In this document: piece after piece, positions 49,126 through 62,189 of the stretch | Layout of the letters: every line of letters starts with the position of its first letter | How positions within the stretch are numbered: the stretch's first letter is position 1 | Origin: Cranoglanis bouderius | Lineage: Eukaryota; Chordata; Actinopteri; Siluriformes; Cranoglanididae | Direction of reading: 5' to 3' | Assembly: GCA_023630585.1 (NCBI GenBank) | Contig: CM042548.1 | Location: forward strand, 6,315,027-6,379,026 | DNA length: 64,000 nt | The notes under the pieces: model-generated | What the model saw: the letters and a program-made list of their open reading frames with translations, nothing else | Told to the model about the DNA's origin: nothing | Databases searched by the model: none | Translations under genes and position numbers: made by a program

Positions 49126-51588
49126 GTTTACTGTATGATGATCATCCTCACTTCAAATTGTTTCCTATTGTTTAGTCCTGCAAGCCAGAGTCTTGGTACT
49201 TGTCATCACAGAAAGTCAATTTAACTGACATGGCAATCATGGACATTTTCTGTCTGTTGCCTTGTCAGGTTTTTTTCTTTTTTTCTTTTTCCAGACCGTT
49301 GACTGTGTCTTGTTTTGAAAAGGCCATTGTGTCGCAGTGTTCAAAAGTTTGTTGGAAACCGGTACACAGAATTGTGTATACACAGTAGTGTGGGGTGCCA
49401 GTCAGATTGCACCCTTTAAAATTCTGAAGCTTGTGGCCAGAAAACTGTACAAAAGATATTAGCAGCCTGTGAGTGGATCGTCTGGGGCTGAGCATACATG
49501 TGTATTGGGTTTATAATGTTGTAACCTCTCTTTGTAGTGAAAATTGTGGATCCCAAGAAAACCATCAATTCTGAATACGAAGGTAACATACCATTTTCAT
49601 CAAATGATTAATTTCAGTTGTGTGAATGAAGATCAATTGCTTCCATCAGTAAACACTGTGTGTGCTATACAGCGGCCTGCGTTGTGCCGGCTAACTCTGG
49701 GCCATGCCGTGCTGCTTTCCGGATGTTCTACTTTGAACAGAGTACTCAGTCCTGCCAAGAGTTCATCTACGGAGGCTGCAAAGGCAACAAGAACCGTTAC
49801 AGCACCCTGGAGGAATGCATGTCCAATTGTGCTGGGAAAGACGGTAGGAGGAGATTTTTGTAGAGTTTAATAGAGTTTAAATGAAGGGACGTAGTTATTA
49901 CATGAAGCAGATAATAGCTTTAATTTTAGAAAAGTTGTCAAATGTTCAGGTTGGTAGTTCTTTGTTTTCTTCTAATCTACCTGTATTAATAAATAGGCAG
50001 TGACTGATGAGCACAATATTGAACTAAATATAAAAGTATTACACATACACACAGGACACATACACACTCAGTGAAGGACAGATGGACAACACATTTAGTG
50101 ATGGTCCATAGTCATGCCATGTCTCTGTTTTTAATAGCAAGCATGGTAAACAGAAGTGTTTGCTTGCTGATAGCCAGCTCTTTTGTTCAAACCACATTAA
50201 ACATATGCTTCTGTTGTTTGTCCCTTCATGTAATTTGTACTTTGACAAGTTGGACAATATTTGTTTAGTCTACTTAAATCTAGTTTGTCCTGAGGTGTTT
50301 TAAAATAACTGTGACCTGATTAAAGTAATCTACCATGTTCATGTTTATTATACTCGCTGTGCCTTGCCGCCTTCGCCTTCTATGTCAGCAGACTGGGCTT
50401 GTATGTAAATTGGCCCCAATTAACACGAAATCTAGAGGGAATTTCCCCAGCTATAATAACACAACAGTCAATGATATGCGATGAATCTATAGTCTGGACT
50501 AGAAAGAAATCAGCCCCAGCCTCTACTTCATATCATTCTGTGTGTTTCTACTTATGACCATTTGTTCTCATTGTAAACTAGCTCCTCTGGAAGCTTCCTC
50601 ACTCCTCGCCTCCTCACGGTGCAGTTAGAGAACTGATATATCCTTCAAGATGGCTGACTTCAGTCGATTTCCGGGTCACGGGAAATCAGAAAGGACAGAG
50701 GAGTGAGGAAATGAGAAAGCATCAATTTGAGTATTGAGAAGCACCCTAGGAAGTGGCTTATACTTCCGGGTAGTAAAAAAAACGTTGTTCCATTTGAGAT
50801 GATACACTCCTACCCTTCTAAAATTCATACACTAGACGTTAGAGTACATAATGCATAGTGTAAGTGTATAGTACATCATTTGGGGGACAACTTTTGTCTG
50901 TACTCTCTGATGCATGCTTTCGTAAAGGAAGTAACGCAATGAGTAAACGTACCCTGTGCCGAGCGCAGACCAACTAATCGATAATGAGATTCGTTGATAA
51001 CGATTTTCATAATCGATTATTATAGATTAGTTGTTGCAGGTCTGCCAATAATAATAATAATAATAATAGGCATCTGTTTGCTGTTTTATTATCATTTTGG
51101 AAACCTGCATGTACAAAAGTGATGTATATGGAATTACACAATCAATCCACGGTTCAAAAGGAGTTCTTATATGTGAAAACAAACCTATATGAACCTAAAC
51201 AGTGGTTGTCTGCTTGTGTTTTTGTCATATGGTCATATGTAATGTTCCTTTAGGGGGATTTGAGGAGCATGGAGAGCACAGGGCTCGATGGACTCCAGGT
51301 AAGACAGTATGACCTGAACATTTAATACATATACAAATATAATTCAAATTATATGATTTTCCTAATAATCATTTTCAAATTTTATGGCTGTTCTTAAAAT
51401 CAGTTTTCCTCATTCCTTTCTTATTTTTTTTTTCGTCAGCCTTTTTCCTGGTCACCACCCTGGCCATCATGTCAGTCGTGCTGCTTGTTGGGTTGCTCCT
51501 GATCTCAGTGCGCCGTGTGAAGCATCAGCACCTCCTGCTACTGGATGACAAGCAAGAGCTACTACCTGAGGAGCACATTCCTGAGTAG
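41486..51588 (+). CDS. spint2: Kunitz-type protease inhibitor 2 (HAI-2), MANSC plus three Kunitz domains
   Basis: Nine exons, all GT-AG and all joined in phase 1, give 403 residues: 41486-41843, 42942-43112, 48240-48305, 48747-48797, 48927-49082, 49538-49582, 49673-49843, 51254-51298, 51440-51588. Layout: signal peptide (about 1-20); MANSC-like domain with eight Cys (24-95); Kunitz 1 (122-172, P1 Arg132); linker; Kunitz 2 (218-266, P1 Lys228); linker; Kunitz 3 (285-335, P1 Arg295); transmembrane helix (about 355-377); 26-residue basic-then-acidic tail. Sequons lie at Asn43, Asn116 and Asn117. The family blocks trypsin-like membrane serine proteases (matriptase, prostasin, HGF activator) on epithelia. 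Kunitz 1 and 3 resemble mammalian Kunitz 1 and 2. The ATG (GACATGG) has a strong context and precedes a good signal peptide, although the frame stays open upstream. Head-to-head ppp1r14a supports spint2 over spint1, as does the absence of LDLa and PKD domains. Confidence 0.93.
42942..43112 (+). CDS. spint2: spint2 exon 2: Kunitz domain 1
   Basis: Six Cys in Kunitz spacing with P1 Arg in GRCRASFPRFYYD and the FVYGGCAGNSNNF core. The donor GTGAGT runs straight into a (TG)n tract. Confidence 0.97.
43113..43171 (+). repeat. (TG)n microsatellite at spint2 intron 2 donor
   Basis: The intron opens GTGAG and then continues as about 26 TG units on the coding strand. Confidence 0.97.
43312..44449. mobile_element. 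hAT-like element in spint2 intron 2
   Basis: The left end TAGGGCTGCAACTAACGATT and right end CGATTAGTCGTTGCAGCC are inverted, with repeated ATCGATTA subterminal motifs on both sides. No transposase frame. A related end fragment lies at about 50968-51043. Confidence 0.8.
44455..44893. repeat. Dispersed repeat, copy 1
   Basis: 'gccaattcaagtagtttctcgc' to 'cctgtatggactg' has a shorter relative at 56862-57026. CpG-containing, A-rich, no frame. Confidence 0.6.
44900..46990. other. spint2 intron 2 interior, no gene
   Basis: No exon recognised. It contains an (AT)n tract (45766-45796), a poly-C/poly-T junction (45980-46013), and a block at about 46496-46610 that looks like old transposon sequence. 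Confidence 0.45.
45980..46013. repeat. Poly-C to poly-T homopolymer junction
   Basis: About 13 C followed by about 20 T. Assembly length here is unreliable. Confidence 0.9.
47007..47908. mobile_element. DNA transposon with long inverted repeats in spint2 intron 2
   Basis: The ends TAGAGATCGACCGATAATCG and the complement of TAGTAATCGACCGATAATCG open inverted repeats of roughly 150 bp (CCGATATTTAAGCATTTTCC, GAGAATTGCG). The interior is an AT-rich non-coding spacer. No clear target duplication was seen. Confidence 0.8.
48240..48305 (+). CDS. spint2: spint2 exon 3: linker
   Basis: 22 codons, GDVLTDTSGSPKIRK onward, phase 1 at both ends. Acceptor TGTGTACAG, donor GTAACA. Confidence 0.72.
48747..48797 (+). 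CDS. spint2: spint2 exon 4: linker
   Basis: 17 codons, AKSSEAPLPEMTSTEFA, phase 1 at both ends. Acceptor TATCCCCAG, donor GTGTGT. Confidence 0.72.
48927..49082 (+). CDS. spint2: spint2 exon 5: Kunitz domain 2
   Basis: Six Cys and the FIYGGCGGTKNNY core. P1 is Lys (GLCKAS), and the loop between Cys2 and Cys3 has 13 residues, not 15. The donor GTATGT opens a (TG)n(TA)n tract. Confidence 0.97.
49083..49127 (+). repeat. (TG)n(TA)n microsatellite at spint2 intron 5 donor
   Basis: GTATG then about nine TG units and about nine TA units, starting at the splice donor itself. Confidence 0.95.
49538..49582 (+). CDS. spint2: spint2 exon 6: linker
   Basis: 15 codons, VKIVDPKKTINSEYE, phase 1 at both ends. 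Acceptor CTCTTTGTAG, donor GTAACA. Confidence 0.72.
49673..49843 (+). CDS. spint2: spint2 exon 7: Kunitz domain 3
   Basis: Six Cys, P1 Arg in GPCRAAF, and FIYGGCKGNKNRY. It is closest in style to mammalian SPINT2 Kunitz 2. Donor GTAGGA. Confidence 0.97.
49844..51253. other. spint2 intron 7, no further exon
   Basis: No open, splice-bounded frame. It holds a hAT-end fragment (50968-51043, AATCGATTATTATAGATTAG) and an (AAT)n run (51046-51066). Confidence 0.5.
51254..51298 (+). CDS. spint2: spint2 exon 8: juxtamembrane linker
   Basis: 15 codons, GGFEEHGEHRARWTP, phase 1 at both ends. Acceptor TTCCTTTAG, donor GTAAGA. Confidence 0.75.
51440..51588 (+). CDS. spint2: spint2 exon 9: transmembrane helix, cytoplasmic tail, stop
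   Basis: About 23 hydrophobic residues, then RRVKHQH (stop-transfer), LLLLDDKQELLPEE and TAG. The LLLL and acidic-dileucine-like ELLP motifs could direct sorting. Confidence 0.93.
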
Positions 51589-51950
51589 GAGGCCCACAAT
51601 GACTCCCGCGAAATCCTTTTTCTTCTTTTTCCACTTACCCATCTCTGCTACTGAGCACCAATATATATATATATATCTACACTCCAATTCTGTCACACAG
51701 CCCGTCTCACACATCTTGGGCTGGGGAAAGCTTTGAGAAGGTTGGGCATAAGTACAATGCAGAATATTTGACCCAGTGGTTTTATAACTTTGTATGTGGC
51801 AAAGTTTGTATGTGCAAGTGAGATGAACTTAGTAGTTCTTTAAACCACTGACTCTTTCAGCAAGAAACTTGGTCTTCAGTTATTTTTAGTGATGGGGAAA
51901 ATGTGTTTTAACATCCTTTTCTCTTGTTTTTTTTGTTTTACACTATCAAA

Positions 51951-51956
51951 AATAAA
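51951..51956 (+). promoter_or_regulatory. Candidate spint2 polyadenylation signal
   Basis: First AATAAA after the spint2 stop, 363 bases downstream. A second, AAATAAATAAAA, follows at about 51973. Confidence 0.55.
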
Positions 51957-51989
51957 GCAATCAGCAAATGAGCAAATAAATAAAATTTC

Positions 51990-52649
51990 ATTTGCTCATA
52001 ACTTAACAGTTTCTTAGCCTCGGCATACATTGGAAAATGGACAGATTATTAAAAAGGTTCATTAATGCATTCCCTCATTCCTAAAATATGAAGGGATTTT
52101 CTGTACTTCTTTTTTAATTTATTCTACCTGTTGATGAAGCAATAATTTTGGGTGATTACACATGATATTCATAAAATTAATTTTAGAATAAGTGACTTTT
52201 TCCTTTTTCTTTGAAATACAGTGAAACTTACATTTAAATAAATTACATAAATAAAATTAACAGTCAATATTGTAGAATGTGAAGGATAATGTGGACATAG
52301 ACGTTTGATTTTATAGAGACACTCTTAGTTGATGGTACACTCCACTTATTTCAGATTTTCTACTGAAGTTAAAACGGCTACTACATTAATGTATACTCAA
52401 AACAAAAATCCTTAGCAACAGGTGATGGATCCATGTGTTGGTGGATAATACAAAAATATATATTACAAAATGATGAAAGATTTAAAGATTAAAATGCATT
52501 AAAAAGCTAATTATGTGACCAGTATGAAGCATTATTGTGGATTCTTAGCATATGTTCGATTCCTCACACAAAATGAGATGGATAACTACTGAATGTGGCA
52601 AGCACACTGAATAATAAAGTAAACATTACTGACAGTTATGCATTTTTTT

Positions 52650-52681
<32 letters not shown>

Positions 52682-53608
52682 GTTTTATGTTCTAATCTGA
52701 ATAAAATAAAACACTACTGATAACATTTCTGATTCATGAGTAATATATTATCATTTAATATTTCATCTCTTCACAACTGGAAACATAACTTTGAAGTTAG
52801 CGACCTATAATAATAAAGAAAACACGACTTAATACCCTGATGATACATGTGTGTTATTTATAGTATGTTGTTCAAAGAAGGAAGCCTGTTAATTCTCTCA
52901 TCCTTCTGGTTAGTCCTCACTTAAAGATGCAGGCTATTAAAGGCTGAATATTTTAATTGGGTGTAGTCAATTATAGTCCAATTATAGTCTCTGGAGCTGT
53001 ACTGGAAGGATGAATGCCATTCTTGCTAAAGATATTTCCTCAATTGGTGTTGTTTACTGATGGTGGTGGAGAGCGCTGTATAACACATCGGTCCAAAATC
53101 TCCCATGTGTGTTCAACTTGCTTGGGATCTGGGGGCTGGGTAGTCAATTATATATGAGTTACTTCATTTTAATACTGATAAAGCAATTCAGGGAACTCTC
53201 ATGCCCAACATCCACTGTTTCTGACTTTTAATTTGTCGCCTGTCTATAGATTTAGTGTCAAAATATGAATGTTATATATACTGTTTGTATACTGGAATTT
53301 TGGCTTTAACGTTATTGACCAATTATGTTTAAAGGATGTACAAATATGCATAGTTAGCATCTGCCTTGGTTTGTGGATGGAAAATATGTGTCCTCCAAAA
53401 AGACAACCAAAACAGAAAAATAGTTTTGCCATGACACTCAGTCTCCAGACCTGATTTGAAGACAGCAGTGTCTGTTAAAACTCTTAAGTGGATACAAAAG
53501 AGGTTGGAGGCAGCTTTGAAACCAATAAATGTCTTGCTGCTATGAATCAAATGTATTGGTCTTCTTCATAATGTCCTATGGGTTTGCAGACTTTTGCAAT
53601 CAACTGTA
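51990..53608. other. No gene recognised
   Basis: AT-rich spint2 downstream flank with an (AT)n tract at 52655-52681. Short frames only. Confidence 0.5.
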
Positions 53609-53610
53609 TA

Positions 53611-55014
53611 CAGTCCCCTCTGAAAGTATTGGAACAGCAAGGCCAATTCTCTCTCTCTCTCTCTTTTTTTTTTTGTTTATACACTGAAGACCAAGGAGAT
53701 CAAAAGATGAATAATCGACAATAGATCAGAATTTCAGCTTTCATTTCCTGATATTTACATCTAGAAGTGTTAAACAACGTAGAACATGGTGCATTTTGTT
53801 TGGACCCACCCATTTTTCAAGTGATCAAAATTATTGGAACATGCGACTGACAGTTCTTTCTTGCTGCCCAGGTGTGCCCTGTTAGATCGATTGTTTAAAC
53901 AAGTAATAACTCTGAATGTCTACTCTTGATTTGAGCACTGGGTTTTGTCTGTGAAGACTGCATTTGTTGTTAAAAATTATAAACCAACATGAAGATCAGA
54001 GAGCTGTCTATGGGAGCGAAAAAGCCATTTTGAAGCTGAGAAAAGATGGAAAATTGATCAGAGCCATTGCACGAGCGTTACACATAGCCAATTTGGAATG
54101 TCCTGAGAAGGAAAGTCCGCCAGTGGTTTCTAACAACCAGACATGGAACAGGTCAGTCAAGGAAAACAACAGCAGTTTAAGACAAACATTGTGAGAGGTG
54201 TGAAGAAAAACCCAAAAACAACAGTCAGTGATCACCGACAACCTCCACAGGGCAGGGGTGTAGGTATCACAATCCACCAGTCTAAGAAGACTTTGAGAGC
54301 AGAAATATAGAGGCCATACCACAAGATGCAAACCACTCGTCAGCAAGAATCGAAGGTCAGATTGAAATTTGCAAAGAAATACAGAGGTGAGCCACAAAAA
54401 GTTCTGGAACCAAGATTAACCTCTACTAGAAACATTCTGTCTACAGAAACATTGTCTCCCAACTTACAGAGAAATGCATCCAGTCTAATTGGGAGGAACT
54501 TTATCATGCAGCAAGACAATGATCCAAAATACACTGCCAACACAACAAAGGACTTCATCAGGAACAAAAGGTGGAAAAGTCTGGCAAAGTCAACCAAACC
54601 ACAACTGAGCATGCATTTCATCTCCTGACAAAGAGACTGATGGGAGAAACCCCCCAAAACAAACAACAACTGAAATCAGCTGCAGTTAAAGCCTGGAAAA
54701 GCATCACAAAAGAAGAATGCAACAGTTTGGTGATGTCATTGGGTCGCTGGCTTGATGCAATTATTGGAAGCAAAGGATATGCAACCAAATATTATGTGTT
54801 ATTTACTTGAATTTACTTTAAAAATATCTGTTCCAATACTTTGGTGGTCTGCCACCAAAGGTGCCATGTTCTTAGTTGTTTAACGCATCTAGGTGTAAAT
54901 ACCAGGAAATGAAAGCTGAAATTCTGATCCGTTGTCTCATTCATCTTTCGATCTCAAAACCAAATGTCTTCAGTGTATAACAGAAAAAATTACGTATATT
55001 TTCAGAGGGGACTG
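53611..55014 (+). mobile_element. Tc1/mariner transposon, degraded transposase on plus strand
   Basis: 1404 bp between TA dinucleotides (53609-53610 and 55015-55016), with ends CAGTCCCCTCTGAAAGTATT / TTTTCAGAGGGGACTG. Plus-strand transposase pieces: KLRKDGKLIRAIARALHIA (HTH region), NFIMQQDNDPKYTANTTKDF (second catalytic Asp region), and QQLKSAAVKAWKSITKEECN (C-terminal). The frames are interrupted and part of the PNPIEHLW region is missing. Confidence 0.9.
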
Positions 55015-55089
55015 TATGAATTGAATGATTCTGAACATGACACTTTCCTTGCTAAAACACACCCAGTTCAATGCATCATGTGTAATTAT

Positions 55090-55358
55090 TCACCCTGGAT
55101 GGGACACTAGTCAATTGCTCAGTGCCATGCGCACACACACACACACACCCCCCTACAGGCACTCTAGCACAGCCAATTTGCCTACCTGCGTGTTTTTGGA
55201 CAGAGGGAGGAAACCAGGCAACCCGGAGGAACCCCAAATGGGCATAGGGAGAACATGCATAGAAACTCTACACAGACAGGAACCCAAGCTCAGGATTGAA
55301 CCAACAGCCTTGGAGCTGTGAGGTGGCAGTGCTACCCACTGCACCACCTTACCTCCCA
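55090..55358 (+). repeat. Dispersed repeat with (CA)n stretch
   Basis: 'ccaatttgcctacctgcgtg', 'ggaggaaaccaggcaacccg' and 'ggtggcagtgctacccactg' are typical of a common fish repeat related to the fragment at 19.23 kb. Confidence 0.65.
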
Positions 55359-55875
55359 TGTGGTCTTATATAATTATTGGTTTGGTGTATTGCATCTTTT
55401 GCTCTAAAGCACATTGTCCAGAGCTGGTGTTGAGAACTTAATAGTCAGACACCTGAAGATCATGAAGGAAAACTGATGGATATTGGTCCCTAGCGCTTGC
55501 ACTGAGCGCCTACAGCCTACTTAATATGTTAACCTCTGTACCACAAGGGGGCGCTGCTGGATAGGCACGCCTGCCTGTAGATACTAAAACTGCAGTAATG
55601 ATTCTGCCTATTGCCTGCATTGTCTTGTCCTACTGTTTTAAAAGATGTTGGGAATTGACACCAGCAGTTCCCTTGAGATGACGAGTCCCTTCCTGTTAAG
55701 AAACTTAACACAGCTGGTCTCTTCTTTTAAACAGATACAGTCATGAATGCAGACAGGAACCAAGAATGTTGTGTAGAAATCATGTGTTTAATCGACTCCA
55801 CGGTTAGATTTCTTCATCACTTAGTAAACCGGTTACACAGCTCCTGATTTGTAGCTATTGAAAACAAAAGTGTAA

Positions 55876-55894
55876 GAGGGAGAGAGAGAGAGAG

Positions 55895-55960
<66 letters not shown>
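55876..55960. repeat. (GA)n(TG)n compound microsatellite
   Basis: About 11 GA units pass directly into about 31 TG units. Confidence 0.97.
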
Positions 55961-55962
<2 letters not shown>

Positions 55963-56741
55963 GGTTTGGGAGGTTGACACAGTGAACTGCACAGTGTGCT
56001 GGGCTTGTGCCATTGTCTCTGCAAGCTGAGGCAGCTGAAATTAGGTCATAAAGACCGAGCCATTAGCTCATTTCCTAGTCATGTCCAACCAACCGGCTCC
56101 TCCAAGTGCAATGCACTTCACTTTTTAGACTCGTACCAAAATGTTGCTTTCACTGAAACTCTACATTACGGTCTGGTTACAGAGAGAGAAGTGTGGAGTT
56201 AGTGCAGTTTAGCAGAATGGAGGATTATGTGGAGTAAGTCTGAAATGTCTTTAGAGTAATATCCTCCTGAAACTGTACCTAATGCTTTTGATGAAAAATG
56301 TGACAGAAGTTTATCCAAGAGCTCAACGTTTGTGTTTCAAGCCCAGTGTTAGAAACATGGTGTTTACAGAGAAGTCACAGGTTTCCTTAGTACTGACTGG
56401 CAGTAGACTGCGTGTGTATGTGTGTGTGTGTAGGCTATGTTCATTCTGACCATGGTAACCCTAGTATGTTGTCATAGCCCATGGTCATCTGGTTTTCATC
56501 CTACATTAGTGTAATTCTGGAATCTTAGCATTAGCTCCCATACCAGCTGCCTCTTTAACTGCAAAGATGCTTGGAATTCCATGTACATGAGTATGCCATG
56601 CCCTCCTGCTCTCTCTCACACACACACACACACATGTGAGAATCTGAAACTTCATGCATATATGGAATAGTTCATGTAAACATTTGTAGCTTAATAATGT
56701 ATGTATGGCAAAATGTGTGCATAAAATACTGGAAATTATCC

Positions 56742-57540
56742 AGAGGTGGGAAGTAACCAAGTTACTTTGGTTTTGAAGTTTTGAAGTATTTGTACTATAC
56801 AATTTACTCGCTACTTTTCAAAAGAGATTATTCTAGGGCACCTTTTAGAAACCATAAGCTGACATTTTATGCGATTTTGTGCCAATTCAAGTAATTTTTC
56901 GCAAAAAAAAAAAACCCACAAAAAACTCTGCAAGTTGCATGACAAATTTTGAAACAAGCCGCACAAAATCAAGCATTTCTGGCCGCGACAGTCACAGAAA
57001 ACTCTGTGAAATCGTGTACAGACTGGTAAGTACTGTGTCTTACCAAAAAGGAAGGAAAAAATAAAATAAAATAAAACCCCACAAGCTCTTTCAGCTTCAA
57101 TATTTCCACATCAAATCTCGAAAAACACTAAAGTGACTATATTTATCACTACATACAGTATATTTATTTGTTGTGAGCTTACATTTTGTATTTATCTAGG
57201 TGATTTGTAATGTGTGAGCTAGCTATTAGCATATTAAAATTAGCAAATTATTGTTTAATTAGTTATCACGCTAGCTAACCATTGAGAGATTAGGGATTTA
57301 GCTAACATATTTAGCTAGATAGCTATTTGTTAGCTAGCTTTAGTTGATGTTTGCCCAATTTTCTTTTGTCAAGGGTGACTAGTTTAGTATCAGTAACTCA
57401 AATTAACATGTTATAAGGTGCAAACTGTGTGATTTCTTTGTCTTTTGTGTTTCTTACTTTAAGTTTAAAAGTTAAGTACTTTACATACAGGTATTTATTT
57501 AGATGAGTACTGGCACTTTTTGCTTGAGTAAGGAATTTGC
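56742..57540. mobile_element. Possible DNA transposon containing dispersed repeat copy 2
   Basis: The left edge CAGAGGTGGGAAGTAACCAA resembles the end of the 32.7-33.9 kb element. The right edge has AGTACT-rich sequence ending 'gcttgagtaagg'. Inside, 56862-57026 matches the repeat at 44.46 kb. Boundaries are uncertain. Confidence 0.4.
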
Positions 57541-60176
57541 CACATCTTGGCCCAGTAAGAGCATGTACATGTGTTTGTCCACAGTAGACACCACATTTCC
57601 GTTACAGATAATGGCTTTATTGTTGTGTTGCGAGTGTTTATGTTCCCCTGAGGCGCTGTTTCCCCTGAAAGTCCGTCTGTCAGCCATCTCACTCTGCAGC
57701 CCTCTGGCCTTCTCAGCCCCGTCAGCACATCTTTACCATGTGGAGAACAGACAGATCGCTGAGCCCAGCTGATCCAGAGCAGAAGCCAGTAGATTAAAGG
57801 ACAGAAAAAGAGAATGACACAGAGGTTGAGGAGGGGACATAGAGAAAAATAAATAGAAGATAGGGGTGAGAGGTAGAAAGAGGAGGAAAGCTGGAAGACC
57901 GCACAGGGGTTAAGTTGCAGAATCAGACATGCTCCGCCCAAGACAAGGATGATGTCATTCATGGCTTTGTCTCTCAGAGCGTGGATGAAGTTGAGGGGCT
58001 GAGATGGTGGGCGGCAGGGATCTTGGCGGAAGGGGGACTGTAATTTGAGTGACCCCGTCTAAAATTGAAAGCAGTTGTGAATCCTCTGGAGGGCAAAACA
58101 TTTGCAATCCAGACTCCACTAGCGGTTCCCACGACACCGACCGACCTCCCTCTTCCCTCTTTCCTGATTCCTTGTCCTTTTTATTCTGTTCTTCCATCAA
58201 GAGTCTACAGTATGTGCCTATAAATGGGAAGTCTGGTGGCATTTTGGAGGGACAGTCTGCACTGAAAAAGGCAAGAAAGTAAGACGGCGGCCACAGGCTC
58301 ACAGCCTACATGCTTATTAAAAGCAATTTCAAACGATAGAAAATACCATGAAGTGGAAAAATAGTTCAGATAACAGAAGAATGTTATGCGTCTAGACTAA
58401 GTTCTCCATTTTCCTTTTTACGTTTTCCGACGGTGACTGTCTCACTCTCTCCATCAGTATTATATAAACTAACTGCTTTCTCTTTATCTCTTTTTCATGA
58501 GTCAAGATTCACATTTTAGAGTTTATATTCCTAGTGAGGGAAGTCTGACTACAGTTCAAATTTGATTAGAAATATTTAAATATAAAGGATCGAGGATCGT
58601 GACTTGCCCTGGGATGATCAGGCTTGATCCAGATGATATTGCTGATAGGTAAAAATCTGGTCCTGTAACTTGATTGGAGTGTTTTGTTTTAGAAAATGGA
58701 TGAATACATACATACACGAGCATAACTTGTAAAATCTTTGTCACTGTTTCAAATAAAATGAGAATAATCAACTGATTAAAATAAAATTAAATGAACTATA
58801 AAATTAACTGTATGCTAAATGCTTTCAGACCACAGTCATATGTTCTTTGGCACATCTAATGTTGCGAACCCAGGATGTCAGCCAGGTGAATTGTGGGTGG
58901 TAACCTTTAGGTAAGCCAAGCATGTGTGTGGCAAACTTTATGAGCAATCAGTTGTCTTTATGACACAGAAAGGATTCTGGGCTACTGCCATTTTCAAATG
59001 GGAGTTGATGGGAGTGGCCATCATTTGGTGTCAGATATGAGGTCATGGAGTTCTTTCAGGTCATCACCCCCTTTCTTTCCTCTTTCTTATTCTCCTACCC
59101 TCATTCCATTCCCTCTCTCTCCTTTGCCTCCCTACTCACCCGTAAAAAATAATGCCCCATTGTATTTTTGCAAGATAGAATCAGAAGGAAAGAATGTTTG
59201 GTGCTGATTCAAAAATGTAAATAGCATTTGGAATCGGCCGGGAAAAAAAGTAGTTGTACGTCAACTGAGCGAAAAAGAATAGAGCCGTGTTCTCTCATTT
59301 TTCATCCCTAAGTGGGCTGTGAATTGATTTGTTACATAACAGCAAGCTGAGATCAGATAAGCACCATTATCAACTGTTCTACATTCAGCATATCGTGACA
59401 TGAGATTTGTGCAGCTCTGGGGCGAAAGGTGCTCTGTAATTTACCAGCACTGATTATAAGTTCTGGCAAGCATTATTATGCATACCTGTGACTAGGTGGC
59501 CATGCATTTTTTATTTATTCTTTTATTGCTGTCTTAGCTTTAGGGTGAAGTACTATGGTGTAAAATAGTAACACATAGTGCCAAAAACAAAACACTCGTC
59601 AGGACAATCAGGACAGTTTTTATTTAATTTGGAAGCCTTGTATAACCTAGAAAACATACCACATGGCCACGAATAGTCCCAGATGGAATGTTTTTGGTTG
59701 GGGTTTAATTGTTTCAACACTTATTACCATGTTTGGTGATTGTGGTTCAAGTGGGACGAATCAGTAAGACTTGCTATTTCCATCTTATACTTATATCCAA
59801 TAAGTAATTATAATTTTTTATCTTGCTAGATATCACAATGATCCATAACCCATATATGTTAAATTTATTTCCATGGAGTTAACACTGTTGGCCTGAATGT
59901 ACTTAAAAGCAGGCAACTTTAACATTGGCTACAAATGTATAATGTCCACCACAGAAAAGATTACCCTAACAAATACTCTTCTGTGGGATTTTAGAGATTA
60001 GATATATTAACTAGGAAGAAAAATGGTGAGAGTTGGTACTTTCTCACTTAGTCATTATGTCTTCCAGGAAGTGGGGTGATAAAGACTCAGGCAATGTCAG
60101 AATTTTTTTTACAGAGTCTTGGACCCCTGCTGTGTTTGATTAGTGGCTACAGAATTAACCATGTGCTGTAATTATG
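57541..60176. other. No gene recognised; one GC-richer block
   Basis: 57.6-58.29 kb is less AT-rich than its flanks and holds the antisense frames 57955-58302 and 57495-57962, without recognisable domains or matching splice sites. The rest is ordinary AT-rich DNA. Confidence 0.4.

Positions 60177-62189
<2,013 letters not shown>

Noticed and set aside
41486..51588. Calling the Kunitz gene spint1
   Set aside because: The MANSC-like domain pulls that way, but LDLa and PKD domains are absent and the head-to-head neighbour is ppp1r14a, not ppp1r14d.
57955..58302. 115-codon minus-strand frame
   Set aside because: Contains some Pro/Ser-rich sequence, but no domain and no partner exon was found.
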